From Verrucomicrobia bacterium LW23 (GTDB lineage: Bacteria; Verrucomicrobiota; Verrucomicrobiia; Methylacidiphilales; UBA1321), in NCBI GenBank assembly GCA_003054695.1, contig QAZA01000011.1, forward strand, positions 412,616 through 476,615: a DNA stretch of 64,000 nucleotides. Reading direction: 5' to 3'. Below, piece after piece: positions 53,466-63,109 of this stretch. Positions within the stretch are counted from its first letter, which is position 1; each line of letters starts with the position of its first letter. The position numbers and the translations under genes are program-made. Under the pieces are notes generated by a model. The model was not told the DNA's origin. It did no database searches and worked only from the letters and a program-made list of their open reading frames with translations.

Positions 53466-54164
53466 CTACGCCCCCGCCGGGCGCTGCACATGCCGGGCAA
53501 ACTCGCTGAAGATGGGCGCGTAGTAAATGCGATCCCGCTCCGGGTGATACTGCGTGCCCAGCACAAAGCGCTGGCCGGTGTGGCGCACCTGCTCAATAAT
53601 GTCGTCCGTCGCGCTCCAGGCCTCCACCTCCAGGCCCCAGGCCAGGCGATCCAGCGCCTGGTGGTGGCTGCTGTTGACGCGAGGGAAGGAGTGGGCGGCG
53701 CCGGCCTTCCAGCGCAGCGGCTGCGCGTTTTCGTCGCGCGGGCCGGTGTGGCCGGGTATATCGAGGATAAGCGTGCCGCCCAGCGCCACATTCAGCACCT
53801 GCACGCCGCGGCAAATGGCCAGGATGGGCAGATTGCGCTCAAACGCGGCCATCACGGCCGGGAACTCCCAGGCGTCGCGATCCATCTGCGGATCCTGGAT
53901 CAGCGAGGGATCCGGCACCGGCTGGCGCGGGCGCAGAAAAAGCTCGGAGATATCACAGCCACCGGTCAGCAGCAGGGCGTCGGCCTCGGCCATGTCCACC
54001 TCGCTGGTGCGGGCGTTGCGCAGCTCCAGCCCGGGCACCAGCTGGGCCCAGGGCGTAAAATAGCGGTCGTCGGACTCACGCATCCACGTGGCGACGACAC
54101 GGCGTTTGGCCGGGGTGGGCGCATATACAGTCAGTTTGCCAGAGCTTCCGCTTTTCTTATCCAC
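53466..54164 (-). CDS. Class I glutamine amidotransferase, PuuD/peptidase C26 type
   Basis: 232 residues. The Cys nucleophile is in LPILAICRGVQVLNVALGGT, with the catalytic His in NSSHHQALDRLAWG and its partner further on (GTQYHPERDRIY). PuuD-type enzymes hydrolyse gamma-glutamyl-GABA in putrescine breakdown; other C26 members act on related gamma-glutamyl compounds. No other putrescine genes are present, so the substrate is unknown. The gene is followed by 180 bp before ruvA on the opposite strand. Confidence 0.85.
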   Translation of the reverse strand: MDKKSGSSGKLTVYAPTPAKRRVVATWMRESDDRYFTPWAQLVPGLELRNARTSEVDMAEADALLLTGGCDISELFLRPRQPVPDPSLIQDPQMDRDAWEFPAVMAAFERNLPILAICRGVQVLNVALGGTLILDIPGHTGPRDENAQPLRWKAGAAHSFPRVNSSHHQALDRLAWGLEVEAWSATDDIIEQVRHTGQRFVLGTQYHPERDRIYYAPIFSEFARHVQRPAGA

Positions 54165-54245
54165 GGCTTAAAAAGAGAAAAAAGAGAGAGAAAAAAGGGC
54201 CCCGGCTCCCGGGGCGATCACCGCGACTGTACGCTCGATATCGGC

Positions 54246-54280
54246 AAAAAACAAGCGGTGCCTGGAGAGAGGCACCGCTT
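54246..54280 (-). terminator. Minus-strand terminator-like hairpin without an upstream gene
   Basis: AAGCGGTGCC (54253-54262) pairs with GGCACCGCTT (54271-54280) across 8 nt; on the reverse strand it is followed by GTTTTTTGCC. It lies 80 bp upstream of the PuuD-like start, so it ends either a small RNA or an attenuated leader of that gene. Confidence 0.6.
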
Positions 54281-54670
54281 GCAACCTGGGAGATAACCAA
54301 ACCGAAACGAGTTGAAATCTATATAGGGTAAGACCGGCGCGTTTTGAAAACGTTCAAAGAAAAAAGAGAAAAATCGCAGAATTCTTTGAGGCTCTCCAAA
54401 AAAAAATGGGGCCGGGCCGGAAGGAAAAGGTGGGGCTTAGGGGAGAGCTTTTCGGGGTCCAAAAAAAGGGTGGCATCCAAAAGGTTGAGGGGTCAGAATC
54501 AGGCGGTGTTGAGAATCAATTTTCGCTCTGAAAACAACACTTTGTTGCGCAGCGCTACAGGATGAATTTTTGCCGCAACTTAACGGGAAAAGTCACCTGG
54601 CTTCTATTAGCTTCGACAGCGCGTTCACCGAAACGTTCAAAAAATCTGAGATTCTTTGCGAAAAAAAGCA

Positions 54671-54698
54671 TTGACCAAATGTCAGAAAATCGTAACCT
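54671..54698 (+). promoter_or_regulatory. Candidate promoter of the porin gene
   Basis: TTGACC (54671-54676), 16 nt, then TAACCT (54693-54698), a fair sigma-70 match. Transcription would begin near 54706 and give a leader of about 135 nt. Leader segments GCGGAGAGGTAG (54711-54722) and CTACCTC/CTCTCCGC (54798-54820) could pair in two alternative ways. Confidence 0.4.
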
Positions 54699-54839
54699 GC
54701 CGAGAGTTGCTGCGGAGAGGTAGGTTTGCAAGCCCCCTGAAACGAGTGGGTAAGCGTACGAAAACCTCAATGCGGTAAAACCTGGAGAAGAGGTTCTACC
54801 TCGATTCTCTCCGCAAACAACAACTGGAGATAAACCAAC

Positions 54840-56072
54840 ATGAAGAAATTCCTCAAAGGGCTTTGCATCGTCGCTCTTTCGGCATCCGTGGCCGTCGCCG
54901 GTCCCGAGCCGACCAGCAAGGATCTGAAGAAAGTCGTGGAAGATAACGGCATCTACGTTGAGACCGCCCAGAAGGGTGTCGTCCTCAGCGGCTATGTCGA
55001 TACCTCCTACACCTACCAGTTCGCCAGCCACACCGGCGGCACTGCTCAGGGTAACGACGAGAACGTGCTTCGTCAGTTCGACACGAAGAACAACGACTTC
55101 AACATCAACGCCTTCAAGCTGACGCTCGAAAAGGCGCTGTCCGACAAGAACGAATGGTCCGCCGGCTTCCGCGCTGACCTGATGTTCGGCGAAGACGCGA
55201 CCATCCTGGCCGCTTCCGACCCCGCCACCTCCCCCGGCGGCGATCTGTTCCTTGAGCAGGCCTATGTGTCCCTGCGCGTTCCGGTCGGCAACGGCCTGGA
55301 CTTCAAGGTCGGTAAGTTCGTCACCCTGCTCGGCTACGAAATCATCGAGTCCCCGGGCAACCTGAACTTCTCCCGCGGTCTGCTGTTCACCAACGCGATT
55401 CCGCTCACCCACACCGGTGTGCTGGCGAGCTACAAGTTCAACGACATCTTCGACGCTCAGTTCGGTGTTGTGAACAACTGGAACGGCTCCGACAAGCTCG
55501 CCAACCAGGACGCGCCCGCCATCACCGGCCGTTTCGCGGTGAACTCCCCCGGCGGCAATGCCACCCTCGCCACTTCGTTCATCTACTCGCCCACCGGCGA
55601 AGCGACGACCCCCGGCGCCCCCAGCGCTGGTTCTGTCACCAACACCAACAACTTTGTTGTTGACGTGTGGGGCCAGTGGTACCCGACCTGCGTTCCGGAT
55701 AAGAAGCTCCTGTTGGCGTTTAACGCTGACTACGGCTTCGCCGAGTCCAACTCCCTCGTGACTTCTGGCGGCGGCGACCCCGTCAACCCCGGCACCTCTG
55801 AGTGGTATGGCGTCGCGGCTTACGCGAAGTACCAGTTCACCCCCGTGTTCAGCCTCGCCTCCCGCGGTGAGTTCCTCCACACTGATGACGGCTACAAGTT
55901 CGGTCTCCCCGGCCTTGGCACCGACGTCTGGAGCTACACCCTCACGGCCGGCTTCAACATCTGGGAAAACGTCCTGACCCGTGTTGAGTACCGCTACGAC
56001 CGTGGCGAAGCCGACACCATCAACGGCTTCGACCAGCACCAGATCGCTGTGAACGTCGTGTACAGCTTCTAA
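54840..56072 (+). CDS. OmpL-like beta-barrel porin (bbp2 type), highly expressed
   Basis: 410 residues. Signal peptide MKKFLKGLCIVALSASVAVA is followed by a short helix region and a barrel of alternating strands ending in aromatic Phe (IAVNVVYSF). FKVGKFVTLLGYEIIESPGN, FSRGLLFTNAIPLTHTGVLA and FDAQFGVVNNWNG are typical of the putative porin-2 family. GGAG lies 8 nt before the start. Codon use is strongly biased (AAG, AAC, TTC, CTC, GGC), unlike its neighbours, which suggests one of the most abundant proteins. Its strong terminator follows. Confidence 0.9.
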   Translation: MKKFLKGLCIVALSASVAVAGPEPTSKDLKKVVEDNGIYVETAQKGVVLSGYVDTSYTYQFASHTGGTAQGNDENVLRQFDTKNNDFNINAFKLTLEKALSDKNEWSAGFRADLMFGEDATILAASDPATSPGGDLFLEQAYVSLRVPVGNGLDFKVGKFVTLLGYEIIESPGNLNFSRGLLFTNAIPLTHTGVLASYKFNDIFDAQFGVVNNWNGSDKLANQDAPAITGRFAVNSPGGNATLATSFIYSPTGEATTPGAPSAGSVTNTNNFVVDVWGQWYPTCVPDKKLLLAFNADYGFAESNSLVTSGGGDPVNPGTSEWYGVAAYAKYQFTPVFSLASRGEFLHTDDGYKFGLPGLGTDVWSYTLTAGFNIWENVLTRVEYRYDRGEADTINGFDQHQIAVNVVYSF

Positions 56073-56111
56073 TCTGAGCCCACAAGCTTAGGACTAGAAA
56101 GCAAAGCACTC

Positions 56112-56151
56112 AAACCCCCGGGGCCTGTTGGTCCCGGGGGTTTCTTTTTTT
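56112..56151 (+). terminator. Strong terminator after the porin
   Basis: AAACCCCCGGG pairs with CCCGGGGGTTT (56112-56122 with 56133-56143), loop of about 10, followed by CTTTTTTTT to 56151. Both a long GC stem and a good T-run. Confidence 0.9.
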
Positions 56152-56233
56152 GTCTCCATAGCGTTGCTGCAGAATTTCCTGTTCCACAGCGCGCTTTTCC
56201 ATCACTGAATCTTCCGCCGCCGCGCCCCTCACT

Positions 56234-56797
56234 ATGTTCTCGCGTCAACTTTCTGACGACATTGCCATCAGCTTGTCCATCCCGCAGTTTGCCGATGAAC
56301 TTTTCGCTCTCACGGACCGCAATCGTGCCTTTTTGAAACAGTGGCTGCCCTGGCTGGATGGGACAACATCAGCGAAGGACACCCGATCCTTCCTCATGCA
56401 CCAACTGGGCCTCTTCGCTCGGGGGGAGGGCTTACACGTCACCATCTTCTACAAAGGGGCCATAGCCGGCGTGGCGGGATTTAACTCTATCGACCGAGCT
56501 AACGGGATTGCGTACGTCGGCTACTGGCTGGGCAATGAATACACGGGGAAGGGCATCATGACGGTGGTCGTCCGCGATCTCATCACCATCGCCAGGGATT
56601 TTTGCGGTGCCCAGCGAGTCGATATCCGTTGCGCCACCGGAAATAAGCGGAGCCGGGCTATTCCCGAGCGCCTTGGCTTTACGCACGAGGGCACGCTGCG
56701 GAGAGCCGAGCGCCTTTACGGTGCGTGGGTTGACCACGAAGTGTATGCCTTGTTGCTTGATTCAGAGGCGCGGCCCGCCGCAACGCAGGTAGTGTAG
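56234..56797 (+). CDS. GNAT acetyltransferase of the RimJ/RimL type
   Basis: 187 residues. IAGVAGFNSIDRANGIAYVG, YWLGNEYTGKGIMTVVVRDL and RVDIRCATGNKRSRAIPERL followed by GFTHEGTLRRAE are the strand-loop-helix signature of YdaF/RimL-like acetyltransferases. These act on ribosomal protein N-termini or small molecules. A weak hairpin without T-run (TAGCGAG/CTCGCTA, 56804-56829) follows. It stands between the porin and the pilin cassette and is probably not part of it. Confidence 0.88.
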   Translation: MFSRQLSDDIAISLSIPQFADELFALTDRNRAFLKQWLPWLDGTTSAKDTRSFLMHQLGLFARGEGLHVTIFYKGAIAGVAGFNSIDRANGIAYVGYWLGNEYTGKGIMTVVVRDLITIARDFCGAQRVDIRCATGNKRSRAIPERLGFTHEGTLRRAERLYGAWVDHEVYALLLDSEARPAATQVV

Positions 56798-56974
56798 CGA
56801 AAATAGCGAGTGTGATTGCTTCCTCGCTAAATTACGGCAGGATGGGGCCAATAAAAGGGATGAGAGTGTGCGCCGGCGTTGAATTTGAAATGATTCTACA
56901 GGGAAAGCAGACCGTCAACAGTTTGACTGCAACACCTCTGGCAATGCCGGCGATGCACGATTATGGTAATAGCA

Positions 56975-57481
56975 ATGAAAGACCTCATCGCTGCCCCATC
57001 CCGGAAGTCGCGTTCCCGTCGCGGCTTTAGTCTGGCGGAAGTTGTTCTCTCGCTTGGTGTTGTGTCGTTTGCCATGGTGAGCATCCTCGGCATGTTGCCG
57101 GTGGGCCTCTCCATGTTCAACAAAGCGCGCAATTACACCGTGGAGGCTCAGATTGTCCAGGCCATCTCCAACGACATCCTGTTGACCGACTTTGTGAATC
57201 TGGCCGCGCTGGCGGATCAGACCTACTACTTTGATGACTCCGGCAAACCCCTGGCCACCGCCACGGAGAACGTGGAGGCGCAGAAAGTATTTGCCGCCAC
57301 GGTTCGCCTCAAGTCGCTCAACGGCAACGATGTGGCACCCGTCAACCTGCAATCCTCCGCTAACGGTACGCTGACAGACGAGGCGTATAATGTGCAAATC
57401 GTCATCGAGAACAAGACGATGCCGCGCGACTCGCGAACTTACTCCGTGCTGGTTGCCAACAATAACAATAACCAGCCGTAA
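56975..57481 (+). CDS. Verru_Chthon cassette protein B (prepilin-like)
   Basis: 168 residues from the ATG at 56975. A basic leader (RKSRSRRG) precedes a type IV prepilin cleavage and helix, G^FSLAEVVLSLGVVSFAMVS. The conserved Glu at +5 of the mature N-terminus is present. The periplasmic part is small (about 120 residues, with VIENKTMPRDSRTYSVLVAN). First gene of the B-C-A-D cassette. Members of this cassette are pseudopilin-like and presumably assemble into a fibre or secretion-like structure; no function has been shown. Confidence 0.85.
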   Translation: MKDLIAAPSRKSRSRRGFSLAEVVLSLGVVSFAMVSILGMLPVGLSMFNKARNYTVEAQIVQAISNDILLTDFVNLAALADQTYYFDDSGKPLATATENVEAQKVFAATVRLKSLNGNDVAPVNLQSSANGTLTDEAYNVQIVIENKTMPRDSRTYSVLVANNNNNQP

Positions 57482-57772
57482 GGCGCCGCTCAACGAGTCT
57501 GCACGGGACGGCAGGCCGGTGAGGGTAAGCGACTGGCGGCACCAAAGCATAGTGATGAGGTACGGACGGCAGAGAGCAGGCGGGGACGGGCGACAGCGCG
57601 GGATGAAGGAACGTAACGTAAATCAAATGGACGTATTGGCAGGCAGGAGATCAATCGGGACATCAGGCACATCAGGGAAGTGACGCAGGTCGGTTGTTTC
57701 GGCCCGCACCGTTTTGGTTGAGGTGCCGGAACGTGGCACTTGGCACCAGGCAGCAGGTAGCAGGCACGCATT

Positions 57773-58945
57773 ATGTATAGCCGCATTTTCCAATATAGCA
57801 GCATCGGTAGCGATGCTGGTCCTGGCGATCTCATCCGCCGCAACTGCGGTCGGGTCGCAGCTACGGAGCGACGGAGGCAGCGGCTGGCGTTTAGCCTGGT
57901 GGAGTTATTGGTATCGATGGCGGTGTTGCTGGTGATGACAGTCATTATCTTCCACATCACCCGCAGTACGGCGGATGTGTGGCGCAATTCAAGCGGCAAG
58001 ATTGAAGGCTTCCGCAACGCACGCGGGGTGTACGAGACGGTGACGCGGATGGTGAGCCAGGCCACGCTTAACACTTACTTTGATTACGTGGACGACGACG
58101 GCCTGTTTCGCGATACGTCCAACACCAACGCGCTGCGTAACTTTACGCCGGTGGACTACGCGCGCCGTTCGGATCTCCACTTTATCTGTGGTAAGTCCGT
58201 GCTGCCGGCGGCGACGGTGCCGGATACGGTGACGCACAGCGTTTTCTTTCACGCGCCGCTGGGCCATACCGGCGCGGGCAGTACTAACTACCTGGGCATG
58301 AGCTACTTGCTCAATGCGTGCGGCCTCTACGTGTGCTATGGCAAGGATCCGACAACTCCGGGCTTTCTCGCCACGGCCGGGGTGGGAGATCGCTATCGCT
58401 TCCGCCTGATGCAGTTTTTGCAGCCGAGCGAGAATCTCCGCACGTACGACCCTGTCGTCACCGGCGGTTCCCCCGCGTGGAACAACAAGAACTGGTTTGT
58501 GCCGGCGATCCAGGCGGATGTGGCGAGCGCGGCGCCGACGGTGCTGTCGCAGCTGGCCGATAACGTCGTGGCGCTTGTCATCCTGCCGAAATACTCGGTG
58601 AGCGACCAGGCGGCCTCGGGCGCGGCGCTGGCGCCGGATTATGAGTACGACAGCCGTAACCGCAGCAACGCCAGGACTTTCCATCAGCTGCCACCGATTA
58701 TTGAGGTGGTGATGGTCGTCATCGACGAGGCTTCGGCCCTTAAACTGGGCAATACGGCTACGCCGCCTAACCTGGGGCTCGCCTCGCTGTTTCAGGATTC
58801 TGCGATGCTGGCGGAGGACTTGCGCACTCTGGAGGCGAACCTGGGCGCGCTGCCCGGCAACCCGGCGGGCAACAAGATACCGCTGCGCTACCAGGTGTTT
58901 CAGTCTTCTGTCTCGGTGCGTGGCGCCAAGTGGAGCTCGGAGTAG
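57773..58945 (+). CDS. Verru_Chthon cassette protein C (prepilin-like)
   Basis: 390 residues. A long (about 39 residues) basic leader ends RQRLA^FSLVELLVSMAVLLVMTV; the residue before the cleavage is Ala where Gly is usual. The large C-terminal domain shows alternating strands and a Pro/Asn/Gly-rich character (VYETVTRMVSQATLNTYFDY, YRFRLMQFLQPSENLRTYDP). PPIIEVVMVVIDEASALKL near the end is typical of the family. Second in the cassette, 290 bp after B; that gap holds nothing I can name. Confidence 0.85.
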   Translation: MYSRIFQYSSIGSDAGPGDLIRRNCGRVAATERRRQRLAFSLVELLVSMAVLLVMTVIIFHITRSTADVWRNSSGKIEGFRNARGVYETVTRMVSQATLNTYFDYVDDDGLFRDTSNTNALRNFTPVDYARRSDLHFICGKSVLPAATVPDTVTHSVFFHAPLGHTGAGSTNYLGMSYLLNACGLYVCYGKDPTTPGFLATAGVGDRYRFRLMQFLQPSENLRTYDPVVTGGSPAWNNKNWFVPAIQADVASAAPTVLSQLADNVVALVILPKYSVSDQAASGAALAPDYEYDSRNRSNARTFHQLPPIIEVVMVVIDEASALKLGNTATPPNLGLASLFQDSAMLAEDLRTLEANLGALPGNPAGNKIPLRYQVFQSSVSVRGAKWSSE

Positions 58946-58994
58946 CGCCTGCAACACCTGTATTTTTCTAACTCTAACAGACGGAACGACTTTT

Positions 58995-61900
58995 ATGATT
59001 CGCTCGATCCTTTCCCGAATCCCTTCCGCGCGCGCAATTCCCGGCGCCGGCAAGCGGCGCGGCTCGTCTCTGGTGGTGGTGCTGGCCAGTCTGGGGTTGC
59101 TTCTGGTCATTACCATGGCGTTTCTGGCCAGCGTCAGCACGGAGTTGCAGACATCCAAGATGTACTCCAACAGTTCCTCGCTCAAGTTGCTGACGCAGTC
59201 CGCGGCCAACATGGTGATTGCGCAGGTGCGCGTGGCGACGGCCGACCCGGCGCTGTGCTGGGCCAGCCAGCCAGGGATGATCCGGACGTACGGGACGGAC
59301 GGCCAGCCTGCCGGCTACTTTAAGTTGTACACGGACGACACGATGCAGGGGAGTGGCAAGTTTGATCACACGCAGGCGGCTAACGTGGTGCCGGCCAACT
59401 GGTTCGACAAGAAGGGCGTGTATGTGGACCTGAACCAGCCGGTGAAGGTGAACAGCAATCTGGTGTACCCCATTATTGATGGCAACAGCACCTCGTACGA
59501 GAATTTCAACAGCGTGCTGGATGGCACGGCCAAGGGCCTCAAGCCTCTCAACAGCGGCACGCCTGCCGTTACCGGGTTCTGGATCAAGAACACCGCGCCG
59601 GTCGACTCGACCTCGCCCAACGCCGCGCCAATGCCTGTCAAATGGATGTACGTGCTGCAGGATGGCACCTACATTATGCCGGACAGCACCACCAGCGGCG
59701 GCGTGGTCACGTTCAGCGGCGCGGCCAAACAGCCGTCGCTTACCAACCCGATCGTGGGGCGCATTGCGTTCTGGACGGATGACGACACGTGCAAGGTCAA
59801 CATCAACACGGCCAGCGAGGGCTCGTACTGGGATACGCCCCGCACGTACACTTTCGACGACTACTACCTGGCGCGTAACCAGCCGGTGGCCAACGAGTTC
59901 CAGCGCTATCCCGGGCATCCGGCCACGGTATCGCTCAGCGCGGTTTTCCCGGCGCTGACGCTCGGCGCCAATTTTCCCGAGACGTTTTATCCCATCACGC
60001 CGCGCACGCTGCCGGGCGGCTCGCAGGGTGGGGATATCACGAACACCTCCACCACGTCGCCCGCGGAGCCGCTGCCGCTGCGGTCGGATCGCCTCTACTC
60101 ATCGGCGGACGAGTTCCTCTTCCAGCCGTCGCTGACGGGTGCGATGCGAGAGCTTAACTCGAGCCTCGAGGGCGCGCTGGATTACACGGCCATCAATCGC
60201 TCGGGCTTCTTTATAACGGCGCACAGTCAGGCGCCGGATGTGAACGTGTTTAATCTGCCGCGCGTGTCGATGTGGCCCATCACGCTTAACAAGACGACCG
60301 GCGCGCCGGCCATGGCGGCGTACGACAAGCTGCTGGCTTTTTGCGGCACCATCAACAACCACGTGTTTTACTTTCAGCGAAAGGATCCGAACAGCGCGGT
60401 AGTCGACCTGCCCACAACAGGCTCGGCCACGGGGCTGGAGCGTAACCGCATGTTGCTGGAGTACTTGCGCACGCTGACCTCGATGCCGATCCCTGGCTTT
60501 GGCACCGGCACCTTTGCGGCAAAGTATCCCAATGGCGATCGCAACCAGATCCTGACCGAGATGTTTGACTACATCCGCGCCACCAACCTGCAGGACAGCA
60601 CGGCGGGCGCCACGCAATATGTGGTGGCGAATGACCTGACCGCGACAAGCAGCCTGACTTACAAGGGCGGCCTGGGCCAGGTGGTGCCGATCGTCGACCC
60701 CTCCGCCACGGCGCAGGACGCCTCCGACGGGCAGACGAAGCCCACGCGCGGCTTCGGGCGCTACCCCACGGTGCACTCGGCGGCGTTCCACTTTATCGGC
60801 ACGGGTACCACGACCGGGACGGCGCCGAACACGACGACCGTTGCGGCCAACAACACGCCGGCTATTGCGGCGGGCAAGGAGCGCGTGCAGGCTGCGTTTT
60901 ATCTGCAAATGTTTGATCCGTCGCAGGGCGTGGCGCTGGCCTACCCGTGGTACCAGCTGCGCATCAGGGGGTTGGAGAACGCGCAGTGGAGTGTGGATAA
61001 CGGCGCGACGTATCACTCCATGGGTTTTGGCGCGGATTTGACGCTGACGCGCCCCTATGCCCGGGAGAAAGGCAACGCGTTTTCCGGCGCCAACTTCGGC
61101 GGTATTCTGGATTTCCGCACCTTTAGCTACGCCAAGAACAGGACGACCGGGCAGGACCGCTACCAGGCGCTGAGCCTGATGACGGGCACCGGCGCGGGCA
61201 AATCCACCTGCCCGGATATGAACAGCGGCGGCACCTTCCAGTTCCGCTGCCCGGGGGAGCTTACGGTGGATATCCTGGCGCTGTCGGCCACCGGCACCAC
61301 GACGTCGGTGGTGCAGACGATCAAGCTGAGCTTTCCCGATGGGCGCTGGCCGGTGCCGGTGTCGCAGACCGACTTTGCGGCGGCGATCCCCGCGCAAGCG
61401 TCGCAGGTCAACAACTACACGATGCTCTCCTTTCTGGACAGCACCATCATTACCGTGCCGCCGCCGCCGGCGCTGCCGTCGACGACGACCAGCCGCAACG
61501 GTCGGCTTAATATCAATCCGTCGTACATGTACATCCACAACCAGGATGTGGTGCGGTCCATCGTGGCCTCGCCGGGCGATATGCGGCTGATCGCGGCGCG
61601 TACCCTGGTGCCGTCTTCCTTTTACAAGGCGCTGACGCCCGCCAACGTGCCGGGCCTGCCCGCTACGGCCAGCTACGACAGCGACACGTCGCGCTTCTCC
61701 CACATGCTGCGCTTTGGCCTGGCCTACCCGGTGTATGGCGCAATGGGCGGGCGTCTGTTTTACGAGACGGCGAGCGGCAAGACGTACAGCCGCTGGATGA
61801 ATCAGTACAACTTCTATCCGTTCGCCCATCCCACCCCGCCGACGGCGGCCAATACGCATCCGCTTAACGACTCCACCTTCATCGGCGGCTCGCTCTCGCA

Positions 61901-63068
61901 CTGGAACAGCAAGGACAGCGATGTGCCGCTGCTGAACGGGCTGGGCACCGCCACGGTGCTGCGCGACTGGGATAACGGCTTTCAAAACGCCCGCGACGGC
62001 GCCTACATCAACAAGGCGGACGAGGGCGACACGGGCAGGAGCGGCGGCGGCAACAGCGTGGCGTATTTTCAGATGGACTATAACGTCAACACGCCGCCGG
62101 GGGATACGTTCTTCTCGCCCAACCGCATGATTCCCTCCGCCGGCATGTTTGGCAGCCTGCCCAGCCGGGTGTTTGCCAACACGCCGTGGCAGACGCTGCA
62201 GTTTCGCCCCGGCCCGGCCGGCCACCCGGGCCTGGGCACGCCGACGACAACGAGCTATCCGCCCACGGCGCCCTATACGGTGCCGCCGGATCACCTGCTT
62301 ATGGATCTGTTCAACATGCCGGTGGTGGAGCCCTATGCGATCAGCACGCCGCTGGCCACCGCCGGCCGCATTAACATGAACAGCCTGATCGTGCCGTTCA
62401 CCTACATCAACCGCGATACCGGCCTGCGCGCCGCGATGAAGAGCCAGAAGATGACGTGCATCCCCAACAACCGCGGGGACTTGTACAAGACGTATCAGAA
62501 CCCCAGCGGCTACAGCCCCACCACGGGCGGCAACGCGCCGCTGAACGTGCAGGTGCGCTTCCCCATCGATATGGACAAGGCGATGCGCCAGTTTCGCTCG
62601 CGGTTTGACTCGGGCGACATCTTCCGCAGCGCGTCGGAGATCTGCGCGATTGACCTGCTGCCCAGCGGCCTGACGACGCCCGCGGCGCCGCCGGCTAACC
62701 CCACGCGCGCGAATGTCGATACCTTTTGGAACAGCTACGGCTACACCGGCGACAACAGCCGCGAGCGCCCGTACGTCAACCTCTACCCGCTGCTCACCAC
62801 CAAAAGCAACACCTACACGGTGCACATGCGCGTGCAAAGCCTTAAGCAGGTGGCGGGCGGCAATGCGGCGGAGTGGCGCGAGGGCAAAGACCTCGTGACC
62901 GGCCAGTACCGCGGCTCGCAAACGTTCGAGCGCTTTATCAACCCGGCCGACTCCATCCCGGACTTTGCGGACCCCAGCATCGTCAGCACCACCACCTTCC
63001 CCCCGGCGGAGCCGCTGAGCAAGTACTACAAGTTCCGCATCATCGCCAGCAACCAGTTTGCGCCGTAG
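58995..63068 (+). CDS. Verru_Chthon cassette protein A (large)
   Basis: 1357 residues from the ATG at 58995 (the frame is open a little further upstream, overlapping gene C). A short basic leader (ARAIPGAGKRRGS) precedes SLVVVLASLGLLLVITMAFL, a PilX/pseudopilin-like membrane helix without the canonical Glu. The rest is a very long Thr/Pro/Ser/Asn-rich extracellular region. A repeated theme is FWTDDDTCKVNINTASEGSY (about 253-275), as in GspK-type proteins, so it may be the large minor pseudopilin of the apparatus. It dominates the cassette by length. Confidence 0.85.
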   Translation: MIRSILSRIPSARAIPGAGKRRGSSLVVVLASLGLLLVITMAFLASVSTELQTSKMYSNSSSLKLLTQSAANMVIAQVRVATADPALCWASQPGMIRTYGTDGQPAGYFKLYTDDTMQGSGKFDHTQAANVVPANWFDKKGVYVDLNQPVKVNSNLVYPIIDGNSTSYENFNSVLDGTAKGLKPLNSGTPAVTGFWIKNTAPVDSTSPNAAPMPVKWMYVLQDGTYIMPDSTTSGGVVTFSGAAKQPSLTNPIVGRIAFWTDDDTCKVNINTASEGSYWDTPRTYTFDDYYLARNQPVANEFQRYPGHPATVSLSAVFPALTLGANFPETFYPITPRTLPGGSQGGDITNTSTTSPAEPLPLRSDRLYSSADEFLFQPSLTGAMRELNSSLEGALDYTAINRSGFFITAHSQAPDVNVFNLPRVSMWPITLNKTTGAPAMAAYDKLLAFCGTINNHVFYFQRKDPNSAVVDLPTTGSATGLERNRMLLEYLRTLTSMPIPGFGTGTFAAKYPNGDRNQILTEMFDYIRATNLQDSTAGATQYVVANDLTATSSLTYKGGLGQVVPIVDPSATAQDASDGQTKPTRGFGRYPTVHSAAFHFIGTGTTTGTAPNTTTVAANNTPAIAAGKERVQAAFYLQMFDPSQGVALAYPWYQLRIRGLENAQWSVDNGATYHSMGFGADLTLTRPYAREKGNAFSGANFGGILDFRTFSYAKNRTTGQDRYQALSLMTGTGAGKSTCPDMNSGGTFQFRCPGELTVDILALSATGTTTSVVQTIKLSFPDGRWPVPVSQTDFAAAIPAQASQVNNYTMLSFLDSTIITVPPPPALPSTTTSRNGRLNINPSYMYIHNQDVVRSIVASPGDMRLIAARTLVPSSFYKALTPANVPGLPATASYDSDTSRFSHMLRFGLAYPVYGAMGGRLFYETASGKTYSRWMNQYNFYPFAHPTPPTAANTHPLNDSTFIGGSLSHWNSKDSDVPLLNGLGTATVLRDWDNGFQNARDGAYINKADEGDTGRSGGGNSVAYFQMDYNVNTPPGDTFFSPNRMIPSAGMFGSLPSRVFANTPWQTLQFRPGPAGHPGLGTPTTTSYPPTAPYTVPPDHLLMDLFNMPVVEPYAISTPLATAGRINMNSLIVPFTYINRDTGLRAAMKSQKMTCIPNNRGDLYKTYQNPSGYSPTTGGNAPLNVQVRFPIDMDKAMRQFRSRFDSGDIFRSASEICAIDLLPSGLTTPAAPPANPTRANVDTFWNSYGYTGDNSRERPYVNLYPLLTTKSNTYTVHMRVQSLKQVAGGNAAEWREGKDLVTGQYRGSQTFERFINPADSIPDFADPSIVSTTTFPPAEPLSKYYKFRIIASNQFAP

Positions 63069-63109
63069 CCCTGTAGCCCTTGCGATTCCCCATCCCCCTG
63101 GTGCCCAGA

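Larger units (their letters stand above)
54165..54839. other. Long non-coding region upstream of the porin
   Basis: 675 bp with an odd purine-rich strand: runs of A and GA (54175-54205, 54358-54410). Two similar blocks, each starting ACGTTCAAA and ending ATTCTTTG, lie at 54349-54388 and 54632-54661. A minus-strand hairpin plus T-run (54246-54280) would end a leftward RNA that has no protein gene, so a small RNA may start in this region. The porin promoter and a 5' leader of about 135 nt occupy the right end. A 73-residue Lys/Arg-rich frame at 54344 is not called. Confidence 0.45.

Noticed and set aside
54344..54565. 73-residue Lys/Arg-rich frame upstream of the porin
   Set aside because: Starts at TTG without a ribosome site, in A-rich non-coding sequence; no homology-like pattern.
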